Origin: Symbiodinium natans
Lineage: Eukaryota > Sar > Dinophyceae > Suessiales > Symbiodiniaceae
Length of the DNA stretch: 45,000 nucleotides
Assembly (NCBI GenBank): GCA_905221605.1
Contig: CAJNDS010002249.1
Coordinates: 476,523 to 521,522 of the forward strand
Direction of reading: 5' to 3'
Below, piece after piece: positions 1 to 10,909 of the stretch. Position numbers and translations under genes: made by a program. The notes beneath the pieces were generated by a model. That model had not been told where the DNA came from. It ran no database searches and saw only the letters and a program-made list of their open reading frames with translations. Position 1 is the first letter of the stretch; each line of letters opens with the position of its first letter.

Positions 1-303
1 CCACACTCAGAAGAGCTGGATGTTTAGGGTTTAGGCTTTAGGGTTTGGGATTTGGGATTTTCAGGGTTTAGGGTTCAGGGTGGGTCAACACCCTTCCTCC
101 AGTAACGGGAAGGTTATGATGATGTAAAGGCACATGTCCTTTTCTGAAGGGTGTATACGTTATTCCAAGTAGCCTTCAAGACAGCTAAGACCATGATAAA
201 CGCTGTTAAGATTGCTGGTTCAGTTGAGGGTTTTTTTGCCCAAAACCCTAAACCCTAAACCCTAAACCCTAAACCCTAAACCCTAAACCCTAAACCCTAA
301 ACC

Positions 304-335
<32 letters not shown>

Positions 336-600
336 ACCCTACAAACCCTAAACCCTAAACTTTTGGGCTCCTTCAAGAATGGAGCCGACATGAAGCAGGG
401 TATATCTCACTGCAACCCTATGACCTTTTGGGTTATAGGCCTCTGATGGTGTATAGGGTTCCGGGTTTAGGGTTTGGGGTTTGGGGTTTGGGGTTTAGGG
501 ATGCGGGCTTTGAATTCTGGTTCGTGGCGAGCGTTTACATGGTTCCTTGTCATTTTCACGACTGTATGTATGGAGGTGTCCTTTTCTTTTTCCTCCGGGC

Positions 601-602
601 GG

Positions 603-638
<36 letters not shown>

Positions 639-647
639 GGGGGGGCC
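601..647. repeat. Poly-G run
   Basis: An almost pure run of G about 40 nt long, broken by one A near its end. It could form G-quadruplex DNA and is prone to length error in sequencing. Apparent glycine- or proline-rich open frames across it are artefacts. Confidence 0.95.
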
Positions 648-1936
648 AGTAACCCTAAACCCTGAACTCCAAACCCTAAACTCTACTTCACATGGCCCCT
701 GGATTGCATCAGCCTTTGGCAAAAACAGCTTCTGTGCTCCAACCTTCACCGCTGTACCCTAAAAGGGTTTACGGTCTATAGGGTTTAGGGTTGAGGGTTT
801 AGGGTTTAGGGTTTAGGGTTTAGGGTTTAGGGCATCCCCTACGATTACCAGAGCCATGCTCCTAACCTGCCTGGACTTACACCACAGAGCCTGAACCTTT
901 GAACTGGACCTTGGGTCTCGGTTCCGCTTCTCAGGGTTGAGTGGGTAGACCCCCTACACCCCGACCCTAAACCCGAAACCCTAAACCCTAAACCTTAAAC
1001 CCGAAACCACACTTTGAGCCTTGAGCCCCGAGCCCCAATCGCACCAAGGAGTTTCACGTTCCTGGAGACAAAGTCATCCCACATTCTGCCCCACCAAGAG
1101 GATCTTCTCAAACATCGGAGATGCAGCCTTGGTTTTGGATGAAAGGTTAAGGGTTTAGGGTTTAGGGTTTAAGGGTAAGGATTTAGGGTTTAGGGTTTAG
1201 GGTTTAAGGTTTGTACTTGCACAGTTTTTCGGGTGCATGGTGAACCCTGGGTCAACCTCAGAGCAGCTTGGCGCACGCCAGGGGAGGCGAGCCAGGAGCA
1301 GGCGCAGGGATGGGGTTTAGGGTTGAGGGTTGAGGGTTGAGGGTTTTAGGGTTTAGGGTTAACCAGGATAGCCTGTTGCACCTAAAACGACTAGGGCCTA
1401 GGGGAAATATTCTCTCAAGCATAAGGTACCTTTCCCCTTCTAAGAAAGGAAAGTTCAGACCCTGATGGCCATTCACAGGGCATGACAGGGTAAGCCCCCA
1501 AACAACAGAGCCCTAGGGTTTAGATAAGCCTACAGGACCATAGACCCATGCCCAAAATCGCTCTAGAGCGTGAAGCCCTACCTGGACCTCCAACCGCAGT
1601 CCTCTTGTAAAGCGCACCTGCGTGTCTTGCTACGAAACCCTAAAACCGAAACCCTAAACCCCGCAACCCTGAGCCCTAAACCCTAAATCCTCAACAGTAC
1701 CAGCCATTACCAGTATAGGGTTGAGGGTTTAGGGTTTAGGGTTTAGGCACCTCAAAAAGTGAGCCCTAGACCCAAACCCTCCGGCAGGAAGCTGATGGAG
1801 CTCTGCTGCGCATGGCGAGGCACCGGACGACCTTCTTACAAGCATCCTTGTGCCATATGCGGTTTAGGGTTAGGGTTTAGGGTTTAGGGTTTAGGGTTAA
1901 GGGTTTAGGTTTGAGGTGTAAATTGCAACTAATGGG

Positions 1937-2049
1937 TCTTGGTCACCCAGGAGTACCCTTTGCCCTTTTGTTTGGTTCCGGCTTCCCTATACAGAACCAA
2001 CCCCAGCAAGGGTGCCCTGAATATAAAATGGTTGCTGAGCTGCCAAGGG
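1937..2049. repeat. Foldback element, CTTGGTAGCCCAGTGGT family
   Basis: Begins CTTGGTCACCCAGGAGTACC and ends GGTTGCTGAGCTGCCAAG, which are near inverted copies. The middle keeps GGTTCC...TTCCCTATA and AAGGGTGCC blocks. The same layout occurs at 34413-34523 (best copy) and in part at 10430-10503. It carries no coding capacity, so a MITE-like non-autonomous element is the best reading. Confidence 0.6.
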
Positions 2050-2310
2050 CTTAGGGTTTAGGGTTTAGGGTTAGGGTTTAGGGTTTAGGGTTTAGGGTTT
2101 AGGGTTTAGGGTTTAGGGTTTAGGGTTTAGGGTTTAGGGTTTAGGGTTTAGGGTTTAGGGTTTAGGGTTAGGTTTAGGGTTTAGGGTTTAGGGTTTAGGG
2201 TTTAGGGTTTAGGGTTTAGGGTTTAGGGTTTAGGGTTTAGGGTTTAGGGTTTAGGGTTTAGGGTTTAGGGTTTAGGGTTTAGGGTTTAGGGTTTAGGGTT
2301 TAGGGTTTAG
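2048..2310 (+). repeat. Longest TTTAGGG array in the window
   Basis: About 37 head-to-tail TTTAGGG units with only two or three units that lack one T. It is the longest and cleanest internal array here. It abuts the foldback element on its left with no spacer. Its low divergence suggests recent addition or homogenisation compared with the ragged tracts nearby. Confidence 0.97.
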
Positions 2311-2507
2311 TTACAAATACTTCCGGCACACTTCCATGTTTTTATGGGTATGTGAAGATATTCCGTTGTGAATCCTTGTTTTTTTGTCAGATGGGCTGGG
2401 GACGTCAGGGCTTTTAAGAACTGTTTTTCACGGGATGACCTGGGGCTTTCCGAAAATAGACTTTCCTTTTTCGAGGGTCCTTTTCAGGGGATTCTCTTCC
2501 ATTTGCC

Positions 2508-2637
2508 CTAAACCCTAAACCCCCTAAACCCCTTAACCCCCTAAACCCCCTAAACCCCCTAAACCCCCTAAACCCCCTAAACCCCCTAAACCCCCTAAAC
2601 CCCCTAAACCCCCTAAACCCCCTAAACCCTAAGCCCT
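2508..2637. repeat. Variant array with 9-nt unit CCCCCTAAA
   Basis: Twelve or so units of CCCCCTAAA in place of CCCTAAA, flanked by normal units at both ends. A second array of the same variant lies at 3532-3684, which also has units with CACCCTAAA. The minus-strand GFR-repeat open frame across it is low complexity and not a gene. Confidence 0.95.
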
Positions 2638-2717
2638 TTTTGGGAAAGACCCACTTGAATCTTTCTTTGGCAGCTGCAACTCCGGCTTTCACTCTTTTGC
2701 CCCGTTGTGGTTCCCTC

Positions 2718-2890
2718 TGCCTAAAGGCTCCTATGAAGTACCTTTTGTGGGGTAGTATACTAGAATCCCCTAAACCCTAAACCCTAAACCCTAAACCCTA
2801 AACCCTAAACCCTAAACCCTAAACCCTAAACCCTAAACCCTAAACCAAAAAGGAACAACATCAGAGCCTTCAGGGAAACCCTAAGCCCTA
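2718..2890. repeat. Dispersed element carrying an expanded CCCTAAA array (copy 1)
   Basis: Starts CTGCCTAAAGGCTCCTATG, runs to ACTAGAATC, then about 80 bp of CCCTAAA units (2766-2846), then CCAAAAAGGAACAACAT and a CCTCAGG-like end. Copy 2 at 30556-30675 has the same two flanks but only about 30 bp between them and no array. The array therefore grew or entered inside an older element. Confidence 0.75.
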
Positions 2891-2999
2891 CGCATGAGCC
2901 TACACATCCTCAACCATCCCCCGAAATAGCCGCAAGTGCCTCCCTTTTTTCCTGATCTGTACTCCGGTTCCGGTGACCTGCCCTTGGGCCTAAACCCTA

Positions 3000-3430
3000 A
3001 AGTTGGGGTTTTGGGGTTTAGGGTTTAGGGTTTAGGGTTTGGTGCAGGGTTCAGGGTAAAAGTTGGGGGGTTTATGGGGGCACAAGTCGGAGTTTCGGGT
3101 TTATAGGTGGTTGGCATTATGTTCCCTTTTTGGGGTCCCTATAAAAACACGGCATCTGGGTACCCCAAAAGGGGTCATTATTTTGACAGCCACCCCCATG
3201 AATGATTTAGGGGGGGTAACTGCTTGGGGATCCTTGTTTCCTAGCGGGGTTCGTTGTAGGGATATATGGTTCCCCATGTCAGCTCTCTGAAGGATGGTCC
3301 CTTTAGACTTTAGTGGTTACTATTATAAGTTGGCCCCGAATATCTAGGGTACCCCAAAAGGGACCATCGTTTTGAGAACTGACCACCTGATTTTTTGGGT
3401 TTAGTGCTATTAGGGTTTACGCATTCTCTG
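3000..3430. repeat. Two foldback elements, GGTACCCCAAAAGGG family
   Basis: 3117-3205 and 3290-3395 both hold a GGTCCC(T) arm, an AT-rich middle, and GGGTACCCCAAAAGGG followed by TTTTGA and a CCACC end. A third copy lies at 38429-38534. The arms are partly complementary. The short plus-strand frame at 3063-3290 spans a copy and is not taken as a gene. Confidence 0.6.
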
Positions 3431-3531
3431 CCTCCCCAGGTGTTTCTCATCCTGTTGGCAGCGTCTCGTAAGATGTGAGCAACTCTGTCAAGCAGCGATG
3501 TGGCAGAATGTGAGGAAAACAGCGGAGCTCC

Positions 3532-3684
3532 CCTAAACCCTAAACCCCCTAAACCCCCTAAACCCCCTAAACCCCTTAAACCCCCTAAACCCCCTAAACC
3601 CCCTAAACCCCCTAAACCCCCTAAACCCCCTAAACACCCTAAACCCCCTAAACACCCTAAACACCCTAAACCCTAAACCCTAAG
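3532..3684. repeat. Second CCCCCTAAA variant array
   Basis: Seventeen or so units, mostly CCCCCTAAA, with a few CACCCTAAA near the right end, closing with two normal CCCTAAA units. It follows about 150 bp of unique DNA with no supported gene. Confidence 0.93.
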
Positions 3685-3689
3685 CTTGC

Positions 3690-5000
3690 GTATGGGGTTC
3701 TGGGCACACAGCTCCAGGCAGTCTCAAATAATAGGGCCCCCCCCCCCTTTCCATGCACCCCAACATAGCGAAATTTCTCTAAAAGGACCCGAAGAAGGTG
3801 ACCCTTGATTTCGGAGAACCCCCCCCGCCACCCAGAGCTTTAGGATGTAGGCTCTTTCTCTCTCTTTTGTTTGTTATCTCTCTTTTTTTGCTTCGGTAGT
3901 AATCATGAAGTATAGGCTTCCAGATTCCAAGTTTCCAGATTTGCAAGCGCCCATGTCCGCGGGGCTCCAGGTTCACCAGTTTCCAGGTTCCGGATCCCCA
4001 AAACACCTGCCAAAGCAACTCAAATGTCTCCACCTTCAGCCCGTTGCTTTTGCCGTTCAATGAGTATCACTAGCCCTAAACCCTAAACCCTAAACCCTAA
4101 ACCCTAAACCCTAAACCCTAAACCCTAAACCCTAAACCCTAAACCCTAAACCCTAAACCCTAAACCCTGGACTCGACTCTCAGCCGCATCTTCGATAAGA
4201 TTACGGAGCAGAACCATGTGAACCACACCAACTGTTTTTCAAGTTAAAACGTGGGGTACCTAATATATACTTCGTGAAGATTTTAATCCTTGGCCCTCTC
4301 CCACCTTAGTTCACTTCGTTTAGTTGTTTGGATATCAAAACTGTTTGTGTACTATGAGCCGGCCGCTTCATCTTAAAGGCGAAGCCAGGCTGCCCCTCAT
4401 TGTCTTCCAACATTCTCGCCGGTTGAGCCAGTAGAAGTCATTCTAGCTGACGCCCTGAAACTAGGTCATAGTTGGGCATCATTTTACATGTTGAAGGGTA
4501 CTTAAACCCAATACGGGACATAGATTTAAATTTTCAATAGGACCCCAACCATGAACTAGAGAAAGTTGACCAAACCAATGCAATCATGGCTAGCTTCTTA
4601 CAATACAAACCATTCGCTTTTTCTCCTCAAACAAAAAATCGTGGGGTTGCCTGGAATAATGACAGCCGTCGAGTTAAAATTCATTTGGAAGTTGGTCAAA
4701 ACTATGCCGGAGTCTGAAGAGTCAAAACTATCCCGGAGTCTGAAGAACCAAGAACTCAGACTCCCTGAAAGCAACAGACTGCGGTGACTTGCAGTACTGT
4801 TTTTTCGGACACATCATGAAAGATAATAAGTAAAGCAATTGTATTCACAATTCCCCACACCCGAGTTGTGGTTATTCTGTCAACTCACGGAAATACTGGA
4901 CATACCCGCAGCGTGCTTAGAAAACAGACAGTCCAACTACCAGACTCCACTAGTGAGAAGCACACACTATACATCATAAGGCAGAAGAACAACATGTAAT
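3690..5000. other. Mostly unique DNA, one telomere-like tract, no gene supported
   Basis: Holds a CCCTAAA tract of about 95 bp at 4073-4168. The rest (3690-4070 and 4170-5000) is the longest stretch here without telomere-like repeats. Open frames at 3779-4060 (minus) and 4566-4787 (plus) match nothing I recognise. An imperfect 25-bp direct repeat (GGTCAAAACTATGCCGGAGT / AGTCAAAACTATCCCGGAGT) lies at 4694-4740. Confidence 0.5.
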
Positions 5001-5094
5001 TATGCATTACCGAAACCTTGAAATACTACCGTAAAACACATGGTTTTACATTGTATATCATACAGTATGTGCGGCAAGCAGAATCCAAAAGCAT

Positions 5095-5202
5095 TAGCTA
5101 CATATGTATATATGTATATATGTATATATGTATATAGATACAAGCTGTGGTTCTGGGGACAGGGGTGGGAGGGGACTGTGTATGCCAGCCCCACTACACA
5201 GA

Positions 5203-5241
<39 letters not shown>

Positions 5242-5360
5242 ATCCATTATATATATATATATGTCGTATGTACACATGTTTATATATATATATATATGTG
5301 TGTGTACATACGTATACGACTGATTTTTATATCTATAATCTCTCTATATATATATGTTGC
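5095..5360. repeat. Microsatellite cluster: ATATGT, TG and TA repeats
   Basis: ATGTAT-type repeats (5101-5140), a TG run (5205-5240) and TA runs (5250-5300, 5340-5355). The Cys/Val- and Tyr/Ile-rich open frames over it on both strands are repeat artefacts. Confidence 0.95.
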
Positions 5361-5399
5361 ATGTGCTCGAGCTGATGCGCACATAGAAGTGCCTGTAGG

Positions 5400-7010
5400 G
5401 TTGAGTTTTTAGGGTACCAACCGCAGCACTGAATAACCCTAATCTTTGGATCCTGCCAGCTTGATGTCTGCCGCAGCTCAGAGATTATAGGGGGGGAACG
5501 GTGCGCAAAGAGTCAAACGGGTTTAGGGTATCAAACGGGTTTAGGGTTTGGGGTTTAGGGTTACCCCCCGGTGGAGGTTGACCATCGCCATTGGGGGAAA
5601 ACTCCCGCCAGGCAAAAACAACTCCTAGAATCTTGGTCCAAACCCCCAAACCCTATATAAACCCTATATAAACCCTAAACCCGGTTAGCCCAGCCAGTCT
5701 GTCGAGTCCCTGTACGACAACAAACCTGAACCTCGGAACTAGCCGAAAGCCGAATCCCTTAAACCTCAGCCCCCAAAAAGCCCTGCAAGCCCTTCAGGGG
5801 CTTCAACCCCATACGCCCCTAAACACCCCATACAAAGCCCCAGTAAATACCACGCAGAGCCCTGAAAAAAAAATTGAGCCGAAGCCAAACCCCTTAACCC
5901 CAACCCATTTGGCGATAAGTACCGATGATGTCCTTCGCGTCGACGCCATGACGATGCGTAGGGCAAGCTTTGGTGGGGGATGAGGCAAAGACAGCTGGGG
6001 GGTTTTCGTTGTTTTTTTGTTGGTGGTGGGGCGGGCGGGGGGGGAGGTAACTGCCTTTGGAGGGTTTGGGGGTTCAGGTTAGGGTTCAGTTTTAGGTTTT
6101 ACAGGTTGCCGGTAGTGTCAGATGTGAGGTACTGACCCCTTTGGGTTGTTTTGTACACGGCTGTTGGTGAGAGTGTATACAGGGCTCCTCGTGGTTCTGG
6201 GTGCACGTGTGGGGAGTCTAATTCGGCGGTACCAGGTATGAAGATCCTACCTTGTTATGTTGTTTCTCCCTCATGTTTTTTTTCACATGTCTCATGCCTG
6301 TGCTAGATGGCCTGCCCTCGTCCCCGAACCCGGTACGACACCATGCGCTTCGCAAGTCGTGTACCCGACCATTCCAAAGGCACGGGCTGCGCTAGAACGA
6401 CTGGCGAAGCACGAGTGAGCCCAGTTCTGCACCACTTACCCTAAACCCTAAACCCTAAACCCTAAACCCTAAACCCTAAACCCTAAACCCTAAACCCTAA
6501 ACCCTAAACCCTAAACCCTAAACCCTAAACCCTAAACCTAAACCCTAAACCCTAAACCCTAAACCGCTTAGCTCATGGTAAGGACCCATTCGTGGTCTAA
6601 GGTATCTTCCATTTAATTTAGGGCGAAGGTTGGACTCTCCCTACACCCTAAACCGTTTTGGGCCAGCCCAGAAGCTCCCAACGCCCACACCCTAACTACA
6701 GTGACAGCGCTGGATAAGAAACCTCTAAGCCTTGGCGAGGGTACCCTCGGTTTCTTAATTTTGAAGCCCACTCAAATTCCGGAATTATAGCCTCCACAGA
6801 GGGGATATTCCCCCAAACTCTGACAGCAGCGGCCTTTAAACATCCACAGAGGGGATCTGTGCTTTCATTGCTGGACTATTCCTGCGTGGCTCAGAGGTAT
6901 ATCAAGGTAAACCCTAACCCCTAAACCCTAAAAACTTCAGATCCTAAACCTTGAACCTTCATTCTGAACCCTAAACCCAAAACCCAACACCCTCGACCTT
7001 AGGGTAGTTG
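5400..7010. other. Mixed unique and telomere-like DNA
   Basis: Contains G-rich tracts near 5520-5560, short CCCTATATAAA variants at 5650-5685, and a CCCTAAA tract of about 128 bp at 6438-6566. A G-rich low-complexity stretch lies at 6000-6075. A repeated CCACAGAGGGGAT pair occurs at 6794 and 6844. Apart from the doubtful frame at 6316-6450, no gene is supported. Confidence 0.6.
6316..6416 (+). CDS. Doubtful coding-like fragment before a CCCTAAA tract
   Basis: A T-rich stretch and an AG precede two overlapping open frames. One ends ...KARAALERLAKHE and stops at 6414-6416, just before the CCCTAAA tract at 6438. It could be the last exon of an upstream plus-strand gene, since dinoflagellate genes tend to lie in one direction in arrays. 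I do not recognise the product, and the choice between frames is not forced by the sequence. Confidence 0.18.
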
Positions 7011-7146
7011 CGTGGTCCCTCAGCACAGCCTGGCACGGGTGCTTACATGTGGACCCCTTCTATACCCCTTATATACCCCATACAACCCAAAGACCCACAC
7101 TACGGAACATTTGAAGGGAAGGTAAGGGACCATATTAAGGGAGCCT
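7010..7146. repeat. Foldback-like element, GGGCCCTTAAT/GGTCCCTTA family
   Basis: Shares GTGGTCCCT, CCCTTATATACCCC and AAGGGACCATATTAAGGG with copies at 16310-16420, 22524-22640, 30893-30990 and 31529-31650. It consists of short inverted blocks with no coding capacity. Confidence 0.5.
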
Positions 7147-7386
7147 AAACCCTAAACCCTAAACCCTAAACCCGAAACCCTAAACCCTAAACCCTAAACC
7201 CCCAAACCCCAAACCCCAAACCCCAAACCCCAAACCCCAAACCCCAAACCCCAAACCCCAAACCCCAAACCCCAAACCCCAAACCCCAAAAACCCCCAAA
7301 CCCCAAACCCCAAACCCCAAACCCCAAACCCCAAACCCCAAACCCCAAACCCCAAACCCCAAACCCCAAACCCCAAACCCCAAACC
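7144..7386. repeat. CCCTAAA array switching to CCCCAAA
   Basis: A few CCCTAAA units, then about 26 units of CCCCAAA (TTTGGGG on the other strand), with one slipped unit near 7290. The minus-strand FGVWGLG-repeat frames across it are low complexity. Confidence 0.96.
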
Positions 7387-7389
7387 CAA

Positions 7390-8167
7390 CCATCTCACCC
7401 GCAACGAGTTTGGGAGGCCGGGGGAGATCTCCGGGAGTCAGCCACCTCGGCCGCCTGGCGCGCCGGAGGGCCAGGCGCGCCAAGGGTGCGGGCGTTTGGG
7501 CGTGGAGCTTGGGGAGTTTTGAGGTTTAGGGTTTAGGGTGTTTAGGTGTAGGGTTTGGGTTTAGGGCTTAGGGTGTTTTGGTTTGGAGAGTTTGGGGTTT
7601 GGGGTTTCGGGTTGGGGGTTTAGTTTGTTCAGGTTTAGAGTTTTGGGTTTTGGGACAAGGAGTTTTTTTGGGGGGGTTAAAGTTTGCGAGGGGTAGCACT
7701 TTTGGTTGCAGAAGTGAAGTATGCCTTGGCTTTAGAGCATGTGCTGCTCTGTCTTGGAAGGCACAGGGTAAAGGCTTCGTGTGTGACTGCGTGGGTCTTC
7801 GGGTCTCGTCTGCGATTCAAGGCAAGGGTGCTTCATTGACCATGATCAAGCCCTAAATCCCAAACCCACAGCCATTAAAACCCTAGGTTTGTCTTTGCAG
7901 CCTGAGCCGCAAAAACCTACAACAACCCAAATCCTAGGGTTTAGGGTTTAGGGTTTAGGGTTTAGGGTTTAGGGTTTAGGGTTTAGGGTTTAGGGTTTAT
8001 AACCTACTTCTTTCTTGTTGCCAATGTTGAACCCATGTGGTGCGTCTTCAGCGATCGTCGCGAAGAGACGTTTAGATGCAGACATAGTGTGTGTGCATAT
8101 ATGATTATGTTAACTTGTTTATTTTATTGTACATGTAGACGTATATGTATGTCTATCTATCTATCTA

Positions 8168-8206
<39 letters not shown>

Positions 8207-8900
8207 GTCTCGCTATGTACATATACCTGCACGTGCGTGAATATATTTGTTTATCAATACATCTCCACCTCGCTTTACCTGTATACACCTAACCATATAT
8301 CTATGTGTATCTTTGTATGTCTATGGATATGTAGATAGTAGAATATGTATGTGTATATATATATACATATATACATATATGTATATTGGTATTCGAAGTT
8401 TGCACGGAATCATGTTCTACGTACAGGTCTGGTCTACGCCTGAGGCATTATTTTAACGTTGAAAGCTTTAAGATAAAGCAAGTCTAGCATGTCAAGTTTG
8501 TTCCGCGGGCAAACGTAACCCCTAAACCCTGAACACTAAACACTAAACCCTAAACCCTAGACCCTGAACCCTACATGTTTGCCAAAAAAGATGAAAGACA
8601 ACACGGGAGGAACGGGCGCGCCTGGCATCCAACGCCAAACTCCGGAGCCTCAGCGAAGGCCGCCCGGGAGTTTTTGGGCTTAAGGCTCAATGTAAGGTCA
8701 ATAGAAGGAGCGTGTTTTAATGTTGCTTCTTTGGGGGGGGGGGGGGGGGGGGGGTGGTTAAGCAAATAGTAGTTAAGGGTTTTTGGGGTTGACAGCTGTG
8801 AACCCAAACCCTGTGGACCCTAAACCCTAAACCTTAAATCAAAATCTAGGGATTTGGGAGGGCTTAGGTCTTTAAGGTGTGCGTTTGCGTATTGCGTGTC
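7390..8900. other. GC-rich patch, telomere-like tracts, TCTG/TCTA microsatellite
   Basis: GC-rich unique DNA at 7400-7500 with repeated GGCGCGCC sites; degenerate G-rich tract at 7520-7680; TTTAGGG tract at 7936-7998; (TCTA)n/(TCTG)n at 8148-8215; TA-rich repeats at 8340-8395; poly-G at 8731-8753. TTAAGCAAATAGTAG at 8758 matches one arm of the hairpin at 37658-37765. No gene supported. Confidence 0.7.
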
Positions 8901-9750
8901 TGTTGGTTTAGGGTTTAGGGTTTAGGGTTTAGGGTTTAGGGTCTAGGGCATGCAAATTCATAGATCCATATGCTGAGGGGGACGGGGTGATCCATTGATC
9001 ACCAAGTTCCGGCTCCCAAGTAGAAGGATGGGTTCATGCCGGCACTCCTGGCATCCGGAATGCATTGTGTTCATAGAAGATGGGTCCAATGGGTCCAGGG
9101 TTTAGGGTTTAGAGTTGAAGGTTTAGGCTTTAGGGTTTAGGGTTGAAGTTTTAGGCTTTAGGGTTGAGGGTTTAGGGGTGCAGCTGCGGTCTTGTACATA
9201 GATGCCACGAGCTGTCCCCCACGCTCCACACATGGTGTAAGCAAGTTGGGCGCCATCAGTTCTGAATGCGCCTGCGTTTTTGCCTTGCCGTGCGCATGGT
9301 GGATAGTGGCATCACTTGGAAACTTGAAACTTGGGCATCTGCAATCCCGGACAGTGCCCCTTTTACTACCGAAACGGAGCATGGTCGTACGACGAAGCGA
9401 TGGTTGTGCCCGAAGCAGAGCGCGGCAACGAAACAGCAACAGTACCTAGTCCAAAGCTCCAAAACTCAACATATGCCATACCGAGCTAGCTCTATGACCC
9501 TAAGCCTGAACCCTAAACTCTAGACCGTAAACACCCTTGCAAGGAAATACCCCACATAATGTAGGGGTCGGAATAATTACTAATGGTACTCCCCTATGTA
9601 CTACACATACATTTCATAAGTTCCCTTATTGGATTTAAGAGGATCATCTTCAGGAATAGTTTGTTCAGAGGGTTTTAAGGGCCATCCTAGCTGTAGCCCT
9701 AAACCCTAAACCCTAAACCCTAAACCCTAAACCCTAAACCCTAAACCCTC
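8900..9750. other. Telomere-like tracts around an unassigned unique block
   Basis: G-rich tracts at 8905-8947 and 9098-9176 flank a unique block (9180-9500) that is open in several frames on both strands, the longest about 90 codons. None of the translations resembles a family I know. 9549-9690 shares GTAGGGGTCGGAATAAT and GAGGGTTTTAAGGGCCATCC with a scrambled copy at 20230-20400. A CCCTAAA tract fills 9697-9750. Confidence 0.4.
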
Positions 9751-9752
9751 AG

Positions 9753-9812
9753 GCCCCGCCGATGGCCGTGCCTCCCGGGACTTCGGCGAGGAGGTGCCAG
9801 CCCCGAACATGG
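9753..9812 (+). CDS. Candidate exon upstream of the kinesin exons
   Basis: Bounded by CTCAG|G on the left and G|GCTTTG on the right, the same junction style as the kinesin exons, and directly preceded by a CCCTAAA tract. One frame reads ...RASRDFGEEVPAPNM; another has an ATG in a good context (GCCGATGGCC). Its end phase does not join directly to the next recognised exon at 10859, so either a further exon lies between or this is not an exon. Confidence 0.28.
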
Positions 9813-9821
9813 GCTTTGGGG

Positions 9822-10850
9822 CTTGGGGTTTAGGGTTTAGGGATTGGGGTTTAGGGTTAAGGGCTTAGGGTTTAGGGTTTAGGGTTTAGGGTTTAGGGAT
9901 TAGGGATTGGGGTTTAGGGTTCGGGGTTTAGGGTATTCCCAGTACCCCGGTACCATGATTGCCCTCATTACAGCAAACTGATTCTTTTTTTCTGAGTTAC
10001 TTCAGAAGAGCTATCGAGGGACATATATTTATCTGTATATATATATATATGCATATATCAATATATATATATATATGTATGTATTTACACTTCTACACAT
10101 GTTTACCCAGACCTCCAAATCACACCCTGTCATCCCGTTTGGAAAAATGCCATCAGCGAGCTGCTCCCATGCTGCCCCCCCCCCCCCCCCCCCAACTACT
10201 AAACCTTCGAGCCACAACAACCCTAAAATGTCTTATTACAAGAGAATCTTACTAGTTGGGGTGCTAACTTAGGGGTCCCGTGTTTTATGGAACCCCCCAC
10301 ATCTCAAAACCCGAAACCCGTGTGCCTTTCAAGTCTGGATACCCTAAACCCTAAACCCTAAACCCTAAACCCGAAATCCTCTACCCTAAGCCCTAAATCC
10401 TAAACCCTGAACCCTAAACCCTACAAAGACTTGGTAGCCCAGTGGTACCCTTTTACCCCTTTTGATGGTTCTGGGTTCCCTTATAATAAAGTCGCCAACT
10501 TCCCTAAACCCTAAACCCTAAACCCTGAAGAAAAGGGTGCTTGTCAGAGCCTTGCGAATCGGAGCATCTGTGCGTTGTCTACGGGGTGGACGGTTTGGGA
10601 GTGTCCCTAGACCCTAAGCCCTAGACCCTAAACCCTAAACCCTAAACCCAAAACCCTAAACCCTAATCCCTGTCGGGCTTCAGGGCATGTGTGCTTTCGA
10701 GCTTTATGGGTTTGCGGTCATGAGGGCTTTCGGCGGCTCATGTTGCATCAGGGGCTTAGGGTTTGAGGGATTTAGGGTTCAGGGTTTAGGGTTTGGGGTT
10801 AGGGTGTCGGGTTTAGGGTTTAGGGTTTAAGGGTTTAATTCGTTGCCGCT
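9822..10850. other. Tracts, TA repeats, poly-C and foldback piece
   Basis: G-rich tract 9822-9932, TA-rich microsatellite 10020-10085, poly-C 10176-10192, C-rich tracts 10340-10425, 10500-10527 and 10608-10672, G-rich tract 10752-10838. A partial copy of the CTTGGTAGCCCAGTGGT element lies at 10430-10503. No gene is supported here; further 5' kinesin exons may be hidden. Confidence 0.6.
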
Positions 10851-10858
10851 TTCACGAG

Positions 10859-10909
10859 GATGCTGAGGGCGGCGCTGGCAAACCCGGCGGCCACAACATC
10901 CTGGTGGCG
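10859..10909 (+). CDS. Kinesin exon: N-terminal extension and start of beta-1
   Basis: Reads DAEGGAGKPGGHNILVA in phase 0. The NILVA end is the usual start of the kinesin fold, just before VRVRP. Left junction CACGAG|G, right junction GCG|GTAAGG. The next intron (10910-11983) holds a CCCTAAA tract at 10978-11110, TTTAGGG pieces near 11237 and 11924-11952, and unique DNA. The VRVRP exon expected next was not found there. Confidence 0.6.

Larger units (their letters stand above)
1..2350. repeat. Telomere-like tracts in both orientations, no gene recognised
   Basis: Short TTTAGGG tracts (26-77, 450-500, 775-832, 1147-1212, 1316-1362, 1720-1747, 1860-1912) and CCCTAAA tracts (242-358, 958-1010, 1627-1690) alternate with 100-250 bp of unique-looking DNA. 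The tract at 242-358 drifts into CCCTCAA units. Units vary in single bases (TTGAGGG, TTCAGGG), as expected of old internal copies. The unique segments contain no reading frame I can tie to a protein family. A possible exon-like piece after an AG at about 1791-1840 was too short to support. Confidence 0.8.

Noticed and set aside
1-2350. Window edge as a true chromosome end
   Set aside because: Tracts are short, degenerate, in both orientations and spread over all 45 kb; none is a long terminal array at the edge.
5000-5412. Cys/Val- and Tyr-rich frames
   Set aside because: Microsatellite translations.
7180-7483. Minus-strand frames with FGVWGLG repeats
   Set aside because: They are translations of the CCCCAAA array in several frames.
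9158-9523. Overlapping frames on both strands at 9.2-9.5 kb as genes
   Set aside because: Several frames are open at once, none has a recognisable domain, and no junctions in the style of the kinesin exons frame them.
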